Position numbers and translations under genes: made by a program. This document shows, piece by piece, positions 1-7,593 of a stretch of 64,000 bases of DNA. The notes under the pieces are model-generated. The model made no database searches. It was not told the origin of the DNA and saw only the letters and a program-made list of their open reading frames with translations. Numbering within the stretch: the stretch's first letter is position 1; each line of letters starts with the position of its first letter. The DNA is from Solirubrobacter sp963792915 (lineage in GTDB: Bacteria; Actinomycetota; Thermoleophilia; Solirubrobacterales; Solirubrobacteraceae): assembly GCA_963792915.1 (NCBI GenBank), contig CAWBYD010000003.1, positions 1,860,001-1,924,000 on the forward strand, in the 5' to 3' direction.

Positions 1-777
1 CGCGAGCGCCGGCTCGGTTCCCACCCACGAGAACCACGCCGGCGAGGTGTCGAAGCGCCGTGCGGAATCGGCGAGCCGCAGCGGCCCGCCGAACTGGTCG
101 GTGAGCGGGTCGCGCGCCGCGAACCAGCCGGCCTGATGCGGAGTCATCGTCTCGGCCAGGCGGTCCGACAGCGTGAGGAACGCGGTCCCGCGCGGGCACA
201 TCAGCCACTTGTAGCTCGCGCACGCGACGGCGTCGAAGCGCGACGCGTCGACCGGCAGCCAGCCGCACGCGTGCGTCGCGTCGATCACGGTCAGGGCGCC
301 GTGGTGGCGCGCCGCGGCCGCGATGTCGTCGAGCCGCGCGAGCTCGCCGGTGGAGGACTGCACGGCGCTGACCGCGACGACGCCGGTGTCGCCGTCCACG
401 GCCTCCGCGAGCCGGTCGAGCGCGACGAACTCCACGCTCACGCCGCGCCCGGCCTGGGCCAGGAAGGGGAAGATCAGCGACGTGAACTCCGGCTCGGCCG
501 CGAGCACGCGCGTGCCGTCCGGGAGCGCCGCCGCCACCAGCGCGATCAGGCCGGAGACGGTGGCGCCGACCGCGATCCGGTCGGCGCCGACGTTGACCAG
601 CGTCGCGAACTGCGCGCGGGCGCGGGCGGTCACCGCGGTCCAGTGCTCCCAGCTCACGCGCCCGGCGCGCCAGTCGCCCTGCGCCTGCTGCACCGCGTCC
701 CAGACCGGGTCCGGTGGGAGCCCGAAGCTCGCCGTGTTCAGATACACCGTCTCGGGGTGCCACAGGTCCGGGATCAC
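1..777 (-). CDS. class V (PLP-dependent) aminotransferase, 3' end off window
   Basis: N-terminal 259 residues of a fold-type I PLP enzyme of the class V aminotransferase family (cysteine desulfurase/kynureninase/isopenicillin-N epimerase-like). Visible marks are an opening NTASFG segment, a cofactor-binding aspartate in VIDATHA (about residue 166), and the Schiff-base lysine in ASYKWL (about residue 190) followed by MCPRG. The GTG start at 777 lies 13 bp after the stop of the upstream secreted-protein gene, so it may be the last member of that operon. A start a few codons earlier cannot be excluded. The substrate cannot be told from the sequence. The C-terminal small domain lies beyond position 1. 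Confidence 0.85.
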   Translation of the reverse strand, partial: MIPDLWHPETVYLNTASFGLPPDPVWDAVQQAQGDWRAGRVSWEHWTAVTARARAQFATLVNVGADRIAVGATVSGLIALVAAALPDGTRVLAAEPEFTSLIFPFLAQAGRGVSVEFVALDRLAEAVDGDTGVVAVSAVQSSTGELARLDDIAAAARHHGALTVIDATHACGWLPVDASRFDAVACASYKWLMCPRGTAFLTLSDRLAETMTPHQAGWFAARDPLTDQFGGPLRLADSARRFDTSPAWFSWVGTEPALA

Positions 778-790
778 CCCGCCCAGCTTG

Positions 791-1351
791 TCAGAGCTCG
801 AGCTTCTCCCACACGGCGCCCCCGCCGGCCGTCTTGAGCTCGCCCTCCTTGACCATGCGCCCCGCGGTCAGGGCCTCGGTGCCGCACCCGTTGCCGCCGT
901 CGCCGTGGTCGTCTCCGCCGCCGTCGTCGCCCTGGTCATCGCCGCCGTGGTCGGCCGCCTGGGCGGTGGCGTCGTCGCACTCGATCTCGGTGTCCGCCGT
1001 CACCGTCGCGGTCAAGCTCCCGCCGCCGGCGAGGTTGACCGTCAGCACGCCGCCGCTGAACGACGCGATCGTGCCGGCGTTCTCGTCGCCGTCCTTGATG
1101 CCGTCGTCGTCGGTGTCGGCCTTGCGCGGGTCAAGACCCGCCTGGAACTCGCCGCGGTTGTTGAGGCCGTCGTGGTCGGTGTCGCGCCGCGCCTGGTTCA
1201 CGCGCAGGCTCAGGTGGTGGCGCTGCTCCCAGCGGTCGGGGATGCGATCGCGGTTGCGGTCGCCGCCGTGGGCGCTCGCGACGGTCGACAGCGCGAGCGA
1301 TGCGACGATCGCGAACGCGCCGGCGGCGAGCACGAAGAGCTTCCTGGACAC
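791..1351 (-). CDS. secreted thrombospondin type 3/EF-hand-like calcium-binding protein (186 aa)
   Basis: The GTG start at 1351 is chosen because GGGAGG sits 5 bp upstream and the protein then opens with a clean signal peptide (MSRKLF, hydrophobic core, ASA-HGG). An ATG 30 bp further upstream has no good ribosome binding site. The mature part has Asp/Asn-rich loops typical of thrombospondin type 3 calcium-binding repeats (DRNRDRIPDRWE, DTDHDGLNN, DTDDDGIKDGDEN). A beta-rich segment, an Asp/Gly-rich low-complexity stretch and a C-terminal motif (LTAGRMVKEGEL...) follow. It is a clear paralogue of the gene at 2668-3432 and lies on the other side of the ECF sigma-factor gene. Role: extracellular, probably Ca-binding; its function is unknown. 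Confidence 0.85.
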   Translation of the reverse strand: MSRKLFVLAAGAFAIVASLALSTVASAHGGDRNRDRIPDRWEQRHHLSLRVNQARRDTDHDGLNNRGEFQAGLDPRKADTDDDGIKDGDENAGTIASFSGGVLTVNLAGGGSLTATVTADTEIECDDATAQAADHGGDDQGDDGGGDDHGDGGNGCGTEALTAGRMVKEGELKTAGGGAVWEKLEL

Positions 1352-1656
1352 GGAGCCTCCCGGGTTCGTGTGGTGGTCCATGTCTCTTGAGACGCCGGGA
1401 GCGGCGGTTGGGTGACGGTCGTCAGTCGGATCCGCCGTCGTCGCCGCCGTCCTCCGGCGACGGTGTGACGGTGGGAGCGGCGGTGCCGTGGTGCTCGCCG
1501 CCGCCGTCCTCATGGCCGGACCCGTCGGCGGACTGGACCGCGCGGTCGTCGCCGCGGCCGTCGGATTCGGCGCGCTGGCCTTCGCCGGCGCCGTCCCCGG
1601 CGAGCCGCGCCCCGCCGTCGCGCTCGCCGCGACTCGGCTGCGTTGCGTGCTCGCGC
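1352..1656. other. 305-bp stretch without an assigned gene; probable displaced sigma-factor tail
   Basis: Between the stop of the ECF sigma frame (1657) and the GTG of the secreted protein (1351) no independent gene is convincing. A minus-strand frame stays open to a stop at 1422 and encodes an acidic Asp/Gly/His-rich stretch. It reads like the natural end of the sigma factor if one base is inserted or lost upstream. The last 30 bp (1352-1381) hold the GGGAGG ribosome binding site of the secreted protein. Confidence 0.45.
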
Positions 1657-2643
1657 TCAGGCGCCGCGGTGCGGACCGGGGCCGGCGCAGGGGCGGCGGC
1701 CACGGGCCGGCGAGGCGCGGGCGTCGGCGCGCGGCGTACGAGCGCGGTGGGGCGTGCGCGCGCGGCGCGGGCGTGTGCGTGCGGCGGGCGTCGCGGCACG
1801 GTGCGCGGGCGCGGCGGACGTCGGCGCGGTGCGCGGGTGCGCGGGCGCGGCGGGCGCCGGCGTGGCGCGCGGGTGCGCGCGAGCCACGGCCGCGGGACGC
1901 TGCACGTGCCGGTGCTCGACAACCAGCGGCGCCGAGATCGCGGTCGCGGCCACGCCGGCCACCACGCCCGCTTTCGCGAACGTCGCCGCGCCGCCGGCGC
2001 CCGCGAGCAGGCCGGCGATGCGCGCGCTCATCGAGTCGCTCGCCGCGGCTCCCGCGCCCGCTCCCGCCGAGAGGACGGAGACCGGCACGAGCGCGGTCGC
2101 CGCAGTGCGCAGCGCGGTGCGCGCGCGGTGCACGAGCTGGCGGACGGCGAGCGTGGACACGCCCAGCTCGCCCGCCACCTCCTCCTGCGACCGTCCCTGC
2201 ACCGCGATGCTCAGCAGCGCCTCGCGCTGGCGCTCCGGTAGCCCGGCGATCGCGCCGAGCGTCTCCTCGACCACCGCCCGCCGCTCCACCTCCTCCTCGG
2301 GAGTCGCCGCGACGCTCAGCGTCTCGACCAGCTCGGCGACCGGGTGGCCCGCGCGCCGGCGGTGGCTGAGCGCGGTGTTGCGGGCGATCCGGAACAGCCA
2401 CGCGCGCAGGTCGCGCACGTCGTCGCCCCGGCGCAGCGCGCCCCACGCCGCCAGCAGCGCCTGCTGGAGCACGTCCTCGGCGCGGCCGTCGTCGACCATG
2501 CGACGGCACGCGGACAGCAGCGGACGGCGGTAGCGCCTGACGATCGCCTCGAACGCCCGCTCGTGACCTGCGCCGGCCAGCGCGACAAGGCGCTCGTCGC
2601 TCTGGGTGCGCAGGAGCACCGCGGACGTTCGGCTCATACTCAT
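1657..2643 (-). CDS. ECF-type RNA polymerase sigma factor with membrane segment; C-terminal tail probably frameshifted
   Basis: Residues about 15-85 form sigma region 2 (ERAFEAIVRRY, AEDVLQQALLAAW, LRAWLFRIARN). Residues about 125-185 form region 4 with a helix-turn-helix (LPERQREALLSIA, SQEEVAGELGVSTLAVRQ). A hydrophobic segment (about 210-240) and a long Ala/Pro/Arg tail follow, so the factor may be membrane-associated. The ATG at 2643 is preceded by GAGGCG; a second ATG lies at 2637. In this frame the tail ends at 1657 in Arg/Pro-rich sequence that looks like out-of-frame reading. Another frame, open from about 1922 to a stop at 1422, gives a more natural acidic tail ending DGGDDGGSD. A one-base indel near 1740-1900 is therefore likely, giving about 406 aa. 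It begins 24 bp after the upstream calcium-binding protein gene. Confidence 0.8.
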   Translation of the reverse strand: MSMSRTSAVLLRTQSDERLVALAGAGHERAFEAIVRRYRRPLLSACRRMVDDGRAEDVLQQALLAAWGALRRGDDVRDLRAWLFRIARNTALSHRRRAGHPVAELVETLSVAATPEEEVERRAVVEETLGAIAGLPERQREALLSIAVQGRSQEEVAGELGVSTLAVRQLVHRARTALRTAATALVPVSVLSAGAGAGAAASDSMSARIAGLLAGAGGAATFAKAGVVAGVAATAISAPLVVEHRHVQRPAAVARAHPRATPAPAAPAHPRTAPTSAAPAHRAATPAARTRPRRARTPHRARTPRADARASPARGRRPCAGPGPHRGA

Positions 2644-2667
2644 CAGACGCCTCGCCGGTGACGCAGG

Positions 2668-3432
2668 TTACGCCGCGCCGAGCTGCAGCTCCCTCCACAC
2701 GGCCTCGCCGTCGGCGGCCTTGAGCTCGGCCTCGCGGATCTTGCGGCCCGCGGTCAGGAGGCTGGCGTCGCATGTGCTCGTCTGCGGGGTGCCCTGCGTG
2801 CCGCCGCCGGTCGCCGGCGGGGCGGGCTGCCCGTGGTCGCCGTGGTCGTCGCCGGGCTCTGAGTGGTCGCCGGCGTCGTCGGCGGGCTGACCGTCGCCGC
2901 CGTGGTCGTCACCCGGCTCGCCGGACGACCCGCCGCTGGGCGCCGGGCTGCCGTAGTAGGTGCCGGTCTCGCCGCCGCCACCGCTGCCGCCGCCGCTCTG
3001 GCCGCCACCGCCGCCGCCGCCGTGCTCGCCGCCGCCGCCGCTGTCGTCAGCCGCGACGGCCTTGGCGTTGTGCGCGCACTCGAAGCGCGTCGCGTCGGTG
3101 ACCTTGGCCGCCAGCGTGCCGCCCTTGGCGAGCGTGATGGTCAGGACGCCGTCCTTGAACGAGGCGACCGCGCCGGCGTTCTCCTTGCCGTCGATGATGC
3201 CGTCGTCATCGCTGTCGCGGTCGTGCGGGTTCATCCCCGCGCGGTACTCGCCGCGATTGTTCAGGCCGTCGTGGTCCTGGTCGCGCTTGGCCTGCTTGAG
3301 CTTGAGCGAGAGGTGGTGCGCCGTCTCCCAGCGGTCGGGAAGCCCGTCGTGATTGCGGTCCGTGGTCCGGGCGCCGGCCGGTGCGGCGGCCACCAGCGAC
3401 ACTCCGAGTACCACCAGCGTGGTGCGAAACAT
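2668..3432 (-). CDS. secreted thrombospondin type 3/EF-hand-like calcium-binding protein (254 aa)
   Basis: The ATG at 3432 is preceded by AGGAGGGATC, a near-perfect ribosome binding site, so this start is preferred over an in-frame ATG 21 bp upstream. The protein has a signal peptide (MFRTTLVVLG...PAGA-RT). Calcium-loop motifs follow (DRNHDGLPDRWE, DQDHDGLNN, DRDSDDDGIIDGKEN), then a beta-rich segment (DGVLTITLAKGG), a long Gly/Ser/Asp/His linker of low complexity, and a conserved C-terminal block (LLTAGRKIREAELKAADG). N- and C-terminal blocks match the 791-1351 protein almost residue for residue, so the two arose by duplication. First gene of the proposed three-gene operon with the sigma factor. 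Extracellular; function unknown. Confidence 0.85.
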   Translation of the reverse strand: MFRTTLVVLGVSLVAAAPAGARTTDRNHDGLPDRWETAHHLSLKLKQAKRDQDHDGLNNRGEYRAGMNPHDRDSDDDGIIDGKENAGAVASFKDGVLTITLAKGGTLAAKVTDATRFECAHNAKAVAADDSGGGGEHGGGGGGGQSGGGSGGGGETGTYYGSPAPSGGSSGEPGDDHGGDGQPADDAGDHSEPGDDHGDHGQPAPPATGGGTQGTPQTSTCDASLLTAGRKIREAELKAADGEAVWRELQLGAA

Positions 3433-3499
3433 GATCCCTCCTGTGCTTGCCATCGCTCAGGGAGACACGGGCAGGTGCGCCAACGTCACGCGAGAAATC

Positions 3500-4909
3500 T
3501 CACGCGGCGCGTGTGCGGCGCGGCGGGTGCACGGCGGCGGCCAGCGCGGCGGCCAGCGCCGGCGCCTCGTGGGGGTGAAGCGCGGCCGTCGTGATCCGCA
3601 CCGCGGGCGCCGCGGCGAGCCGGAACGGCGCCCCCGCCGCGACGGACGCGCCGGCGGCGAGCAGCGCCCGCACCGCCGCGTCCTCGTCGGGGACTGCGAC
3701 CCACACGTTGAGTCCGCTCGGCGCGTCGGCGGGAAGGTCGTACGCGGCCAGCGCGGCGACCAGCGCCGCGCGGCGCTCGGCGTACGCGGCCGTCGCGCGG
3801 GCGACGAGCGCGAGCACCTCCGGGTCGGCCCACAGGCGCGCGGTGAGCCGCTGGAGGAGCCCGCTGACCCAGCCGGGCCCGAGTGACATGCGGCCCTCGA
3901 CGCGCGCGAGCGTGAGCTCGTCGCCGGCGAGGATCGCGCAGCGCAGATCGGGCCCCAGCCACTTCGAGACCGAGCGCACCGCCGCCCAGCGCCGGCCGGC
4001 CGCCGAGTGCCAGGGGACGCCGGCGACCGGGCCGAGGTGGTCGTCCTCGACGACGAGCACGTCCTGCAGCAGGTCGCGCAGCGTGGCGGCGCGCCCGGCG
4101 TCGAACGCCGCTCCGAGCGGGTTGTGGCCGCGCGGCGTCAGGACCGCGGCGCGGGCGCCCGCGCGCAGCGCCGCCTCGAGCCCGTCCGGGCCCATGCCAC
4201 GGTCGTCGACGGCGACCGGCGCGAGCCGCAGCCCGAGCGCGCGCACGAGGTCCAGCACGCCCGGCCACCCGGGATCCTCGACGGCGACGAGGTCGCCGGG
4301 GGAGAGGTGCGCGGCGAGCACGCGCTCGATCCCGTCGAGCGCGCCGCTGACCACGGTGAGCCGCTCGGCGGGGATGCCGTCGGCGGCCAGCGCGGCGCCC
4401 GCGACCGCGGCGAGGCCCGGATCGACCGGCGCCTCGCCGTAGAGCCGCTGCGGCGCGGGGAGGTCGCGCAGCGCAGCGGCGAGGTCGGGGAGCAGCGCGG
4501 GGTCCGGGTTGCCGAGCGCGAGGTCGCGCACGCCGGGCGGGACGGCCACCGGCGCGCGCGCGGGCCGCAGCGGCGGCCGCTCGGCCACGCGCGTGCCGGA
4601 CCGCGCGCGCGAGAGCACGACGCCGCGCCGGCGCAACTCGGCGAGCGCGGACGCCACGGTCGTCGGCGAGACGCCGAGCTGCTGCGCCAGCGCGCGCACC
4701 GCGGGCAGCGGCGCGCCCGGCGCGAGCTCGCCGCGCGCGACCGCCGCCTCCACGCTGGCCACGATCTCGCCGACCGACGCGCCGCCGATCGCCGCGCCGG
4801 GCGCCGCGACCTCGCCGGGCGCCGCGACGTCGCCGCGCTCGCCGCGCGGCGCGGCCTCGCCACGCGCCGCTGGCGCGGGGCGCCCCTCTTTGCCATACTG
4901 TGCCGACAC
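3500..4909 (-). CDS. MocR/PdxR-type transcriptional regulator (GntR HTH fused to aminotransferase domain)
   Basis: An N-terminal winged helix of the GntR type (about residues 45-110: ARGELAPGAPLPAVRALAQQ, LGVSPTTVASALAELRRRG) is followed by a fold-type I aminotransferase-like domain. That domain holds the PLP lysine in VRSVSKWLGPDLR (about residue 310). This is the MocR architecture, whose members sense PLP or related ligands. It is divergent from a pyridoxamine-phosphate-oxidase-like gene, the usual partner of this family. No ATG exists in frame; the GTG at 4909 is the only reasonable start, lies inside the CTGTG/CACAG palindrome and lacks a good ribosome binding site, so the start is uncertain. 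Probably an autoregulated regulator of vitamin B6-related or amino-acid metabolism. Confidence 0.85.
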   Translation of the reverse strand: MSAQYGKEGRPAPAARGEAAPRGERGDVAAPGEVAAPGAAIGGASVGEIVASVEAAVARGELAPGAPLPAVRALAQQLGVSPTTVASALAELRRRGVVLSRARSGTRVAERPPLRPARAPVAVPPGVRDLALGNPDPALLPDLAAALRDLPAPQRLYGEAPVDPGLAAVAGAALAADGIPAERLTVVSGALDGIERVLAAHLSPGDLVAVEDPGWPGVLDLVRALGLRLAPVAVDDRGMGPDGLEAALRAGARAAVLTPRGHNPLGAAFDAGRAATLRDLLQDVLVVEDDHLGPVAGVPWHSAAGRRWAAVRSVSKWLGPDLRCAILAGDELTLARVEGRMSLGPGWVSGLLQRLTARLWADPEVLALVARATAAYAERRAALVAALAAYDLPADAPSGLNVWVAVPDEDAAVRALLAAGASVAAGAPFRLAAAPAVRITTAALHPHEAPALAAALAAAVHPPRRTRAA

Positions 4910-4928
4910 AGAACTCGAACTGTACTGT
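4897..4928. promoter_or_regulatory. divergent operator/promoter region between the MocR regulator and the PNPOx-like gene
   Basis: CTGTG-CCGA-CACAG at 4898-4911 is a perfect inverted repeat. ACTGT occurs three times on the plus strand (4897, 4919, 4924). The last forms TACTGT (4923-4928), a -10-like hexamer 5 bp before the ATG at 4934. Repeats of this kind between a MocR gene and its divergent target are the usual binding sites of the regulator; the assignment is inferred. Confidence 0.5.
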
Positions 4929-4933
4929 AACAG

Positions 4934-5566
4934 ATGAGAACAGCCAGAACCAAGCTCACCCGGGCGCCGCAGCGCGGCAGCCACGACCTCGCGACGATCC
5001 GCACGATCCTCGACGAGGCGCTGATCGGCCACGTCGCGTTCGTCCACGAAGGCCGGCCGGCGGTGATCCCGACGCTGATCGCGCGCGACGGCGACCACCT
5101 GCTGTTGCACGGCTCCTCGGCGAGCCGGACACTGCGCGCGCTGCGGGCCGGCGCCGAGGCGTGCGTCGAGGTGACGCACGTCGACGGCATCGTGCTCGCG
5201 CGCTCGGCCTTCCACCACTCGATGAACTACCGCTCGGCGATCCTGTACGGGACGCTCGAGCCGGTCGCCGACGTCGAGCGCGCGCTGCACACGTTCACCG
5301 AGAAGCTCGTCCCCGGCCGCTGGCCGCACGTGCGTCCCCCGAGCGCGCAGGAGCTCAAGGCGACCGCGGTGGTGCGGCTGCCGATCACCGAGGGCTCGGC
5401 CAAGATCCGCCAGGGCCCGCCCGGCGACGACGAGGACGACTACGCGCGCGACACGTGGGCCGGCGTGCTCCCGATCACGCAGACGATCGGCGCGCCGGAG
5501 CCCGATCCGCTCCTGCGCGACGGCATCGAGGTCCCCGACCACGTCCGTTCGCTGACGGTCTTCTAG
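4934..5566 (+). CDS. pyridoxamine 5'-phosphate oxidase family protein (flavin split-barrel)
   Basis: A 210-residue protein with the FMN-binding split-barrel layout of the pyridoxamine 5'-phosphate oxidase-like group. An N-terminal helix (LATIRTILDEALIGHVAFV) precedes strand-rich segments (RPAVIPTLIARDGDHLLLHG, ACVEVTHVDGIVLARSAF, HHSMNYRSAILYGTLEPV) and the C-terminal KIRQGPPGDDEDDY region. The ATG at 4934 has no Shine-Dalgarno, but TACTGT lies 5 bp before it, so the mRNA may be leaderless. Divergent from and probably controlled by the adjacent MocR regulator. Its true substrate is unknown; members reduce flavin cofactors, FMN or F420, and are not necessarily PdxH. Confidence 0.82.
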   Translation: MRTARTKLTRAPQRGSHDLATIRTILDEALIGHVAFVHEGRPAVIPTLIARDGDHLLLHGSSASRTLRALRAGAEACVEVTHVDGIVLARSAFHHSMNYRSAILYGTLEPVADVERALHTFTEKLVPGRWPHVRPPSAQELKATAVVRLPITEGSAKIRQGPPGDDEDDYARDTWAGVLPITQTIGAPEPDPLLRDGIEVPDHVRSLTVF

Positions 5567-5569
5567 CCT
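5564..5569 (+). promoter_or_regulatory. -10-like box for leaderless cmk transcript
   Basis: TAGCCT lies 8 bp before the cmk ATG at 5578 and includes the stop codon of the upstream gene. No Shine-Dalgarno precedes cmk. No clear -35 element was seen. Confidence 0.4.
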
Positions 5570-5577
5570 CTTGCGTC

Positions 5578-6201
5578 ATGGTCATCGCCATCGACGGTCC
5601 TGCCGGGGCGGGCAAGTCCACGGTCGCGCGCGGCGTCGCGCAGCGGCTCGGCTTCGCGTTCCTGGACACGGGGGCGATGTACCGCTGCGTCGGGCTCGCC
5701 GCCGACGAGCGCGGGGAGCCGGCCGCGCGGGTCGCCCAGAGGATCAGGATCGAGCTCGGCGACCAGGTGCTGCTCGACGGCGAGGACGTGACGGAGCGGA
5801 TCCGCACGCCGGCGGTGTCCGAGGCCGCGTCGCGGGTCGCCGCCGACCCTGACGTCCGCGCGGCGCTGGTGCGCCAGCAGCAGGCGATCGTCGAGCAGGG
5901 CGACTGGGTCGCCGAGGGGCGTGACATCGGCACGGTCGTCGCCCCCGGCGCGCAGGTCAAGGTCTTCCTCTACGCCGACCCCGGCGAGCGCGCGCGCCGC
6001 CGCGCCGCCCAGCACGGGCTCGAGCCCGACAGCGTCCTCAAGCTGCAGAAGGCGCGCGACGAGCGCGACTCGACCGAGGGCCGCTCGACGCTCGAGGCGC
6101 CCAACGACGCCGTCCCCATCGACACGACCGGCCGCCCGCTCGACGAGGTGATCGACCAGATCGTGATGCTGGCGACCGAAGCGAAGGAGGTCGGCGCATG
6201 A
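5578..6201 (+). CDS. cmk: cytidylate kinase
   Basis: Phosphorylates CMP and dCMP to the diphosphates using ATP. The 207 residues start directly with the P-loop (AIDGPAGAGKST). They carry the NMP-binding region FLDTGAMYR, the cytidine-specific WVAEGRDIGTVVAP block (about residues 110-123) and the lid region with Arg residues (RARRRAAQHG). Length is normal for the bacterial family. The ATG at 5578 lacks a Shine-Dalgarno and follows TAGCCT by 8 bp, consistent with leaderless transcription. The stop overlaps the der start (ATGA at 6198-6201), so cmk and der are translationally coupled, a common bacterial pairing. Confidence 0.95.
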   Translation: MVIAIDGPAGAGKSTVARGVAQRLGFAFLDTGAMYRCVGLAADERGEPAARVAQRIRIELGDQVLLDGEDVTERIRTPAVSEAASRVAADPDVRAALVRQQQAIVEQGDWVAEGRDIGTVVAPGAQVKVFLYADPGERARRRAAQHGLEPDSVLKLQKARDERDSTEGRSTLEAPNDAVPIDTTGRPLDEVIDQIVMLATEAKEVGA

Positions 6202-7547
6202 AGGTCGCGGTCGTGGGCTATCCCAACGTCGGCAAGTCGAGCCTGGTCAACCGGCTCACGCAGTCACGCGAGGCGGTCGTGCACGAGCGCCCGGGCATCA
6301 CGCGCGACCGCAAGGAGCTGCGCACCGACTGGAACGGGCGCTCGTTCACGCTGATCGACACGGGCGGCGTCGACCTGCAGGACGAGGACGCGCTCGCGGT
6401 CTCGATCCAGGACCAGGCGCGCGCCGCGCTCGCCGACGCCCAGGTCGCGCTGTTCGTGGTCGACGCGCGCGCCGGCATGCGCCCCGGCGACCAGGAGATC
6501 GCCGACATCCTGCGCCGCGGCAAGCTGCCGATCGTCGTCGCCGCCAACAAGGTCGACGACGTCAAGGACCTCTCGCTCGTGCACGACTTCCACGGCCTCG
6601 GGCTGGGCGAGCCGATGGCGGTCTCGGCCGCGCAGGGCCTCGGCACGGGCGACCTGCTGGACCGGCTCGTGGACCTCCTGCCCGAGGACGACGAGATCCC
6701 GGAGGCCGAGGAGGACATCGTCCGCCTGGCCGTGATCGGGCGCCCCAACGTGGGCAAGTCGAGCCTCGTCAACGCGTTCCTCGGCCGCGAGCGCGTGATC
6801 GTCTCGGATGTCGCCGGCACGACCCGCGACGCCATCGACACGCCGATCGAGGTCGAGGGTCGCAAGCTGCTGCTCGTCGACACGGCGGGCATCCGCCGCG
6901 CCGCCAAGGTCAGCGAGTCCGTCGAGTACTACACGTCGCTACGCAGCCAGCGCGCCGCCGAGCGCGCTGATGTCGCGCTCGTGGTGTGCGACGCGCAGGA
7001 CGGCGTGACCGCGCAGGACCTGCGAATCGCTGAGCTGGCGATGAAGTCCGGGTGCGCCACCGCGCTGGTGCTCAACAAGTGGGACCTGACCGGCGGCGAC
7101 GGCGAGCCGCTCGGGCCGGGCGGCGGGGTCGGGGCGCAGGAGCTCGACCGCGAGCGCGCACGCGTGAACCAGAAGCTGCGCCTGCGCCCGAAGGTCCTGA
7201 CCGCGAGCGCCAAGACCGGCCGCCACATCCAGCGCCTGCTGCAGGAGTCGCTGTCGATCGCCGACCGCGCCCAGCACCGCATCCCGACCCCCGAGCTCAA
7301 CCGCTTCATCGGCGAGGTCACGGCCGCGCGCCAGCCGCCGTCCAAGCAGGGCCACCGCCTGAAGCTGCTCTACATCGCCCAGATCGGCTCGCGCCCGCCG
7401 CGCTTCGCGATCCAGATCAACTCGCGCCAGCGCGTCACGCGCGACTACGCGTACTTCGTCGAGAACCGGCTGCGCGAGCGCTACGGGCTCGAGGGCGTGC
7501 CGGTGATCATCGACTTCGTCGAGCGCAAGTCGCGCCGCACGGCCTGA
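6198..7547 (+). CDS. der: ribosome biogenesis GTPase Der (EngA)
   Basis: A 449-residue essential GTPase needed for late 50S subunit assembly. It has two tandem G domains: the first with GYPNVGKSS (about residues 6-14), DTGGVD and NKVD, the second with GRPNVGKSS (about 180), DTAGIR and NKWD. A C-terminal KH-like domain (about 360-449: YIAQIGSRPPRF, FVENRLRERYG) completes the fold. The start has a strong ribosome binding site (AAGGAGG) within the end of cmk and overlaps its stop by ATGA. All nucleotide-binding motifs look intact. Confidence 0.96.
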   Translation: MKVAVVGYPNVGKSSLVNRLTQSREAVVHERPGITRDRKELRTDWNGRSFTLIDTGGVDLQDEDALAVSIQDQARAALADAQVALFVVDARAGMRPGDQEIADILRRGKLPIVVAANKVDDVKDLSLVHDFHGLGLGEPMAVSAAQGLGTGDLLDRLVDLLPEDDEIPEAEEDIVRLAVIGRPNVGKSSLVNAFLGRERVIVSDVAGTTRDAIDTPIEVEGRKLLLVDTAGIRRAAKVSESVEYYTSLRSQRAAERADVALVVCDAQDGVTAQDLRIAELAMKSGCATALVLNKWDLTGGDGEPLGPGGGVGAQELDRERARVNQKLRLRPKVLTASAKTGRHIQRLLQESLSIADRAQHRIPTPELNRFIGEVTAARQPPSKQGHRLKLLYIAQIGSRPPRFAIQINSRQRVTRDYAYFVENRLRERYGLEGVPVIIDFVERKSRRTA

Positions 7548-7575
7548 ACGAACGTCGTAACAGACAAACACCTCC

Positions 7576-7593
7576 AAGCCGCTAGGCTTTTCT
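7576..7593 (+). terminator. small hairpin plus T-run after der (weak terminator candidate)
   Basis: AAGCC-GCTA-GGCTT forms a perfect 5-bp stem followed by TTCT. It is short for an intrinsic terminator. The same bases contain TAGGCT (7583-7588), which could instead be the -10 of the metK promoter. Confidence 0.3.

Noticed and set aside
136..1390. Long plus-strand open frames over the aminotransferase and secreted-protein genes
   Set aside because: They are Arg/Ala-rich shadows typical of GC-rich DNA; the minus-strand reading has signal peptide, calcium loops and PLP motif.
791..3432. Dockerin domains (cellulosome) in the Asp-rich secreted proteins
   Set aside because: The loops follow the thrombospondin type 3 pattern (DxDxDGxxD..E) and lack the paired dockerin segments; no cohesin or cellulase is nearby.
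4138..4894. ATG at 4894 as the start of the MocR regulator (MAKRGAP...)
   Set aside because: That frame is not the frame of the HTH and aminotransferase domains; using it would require a frameshift.
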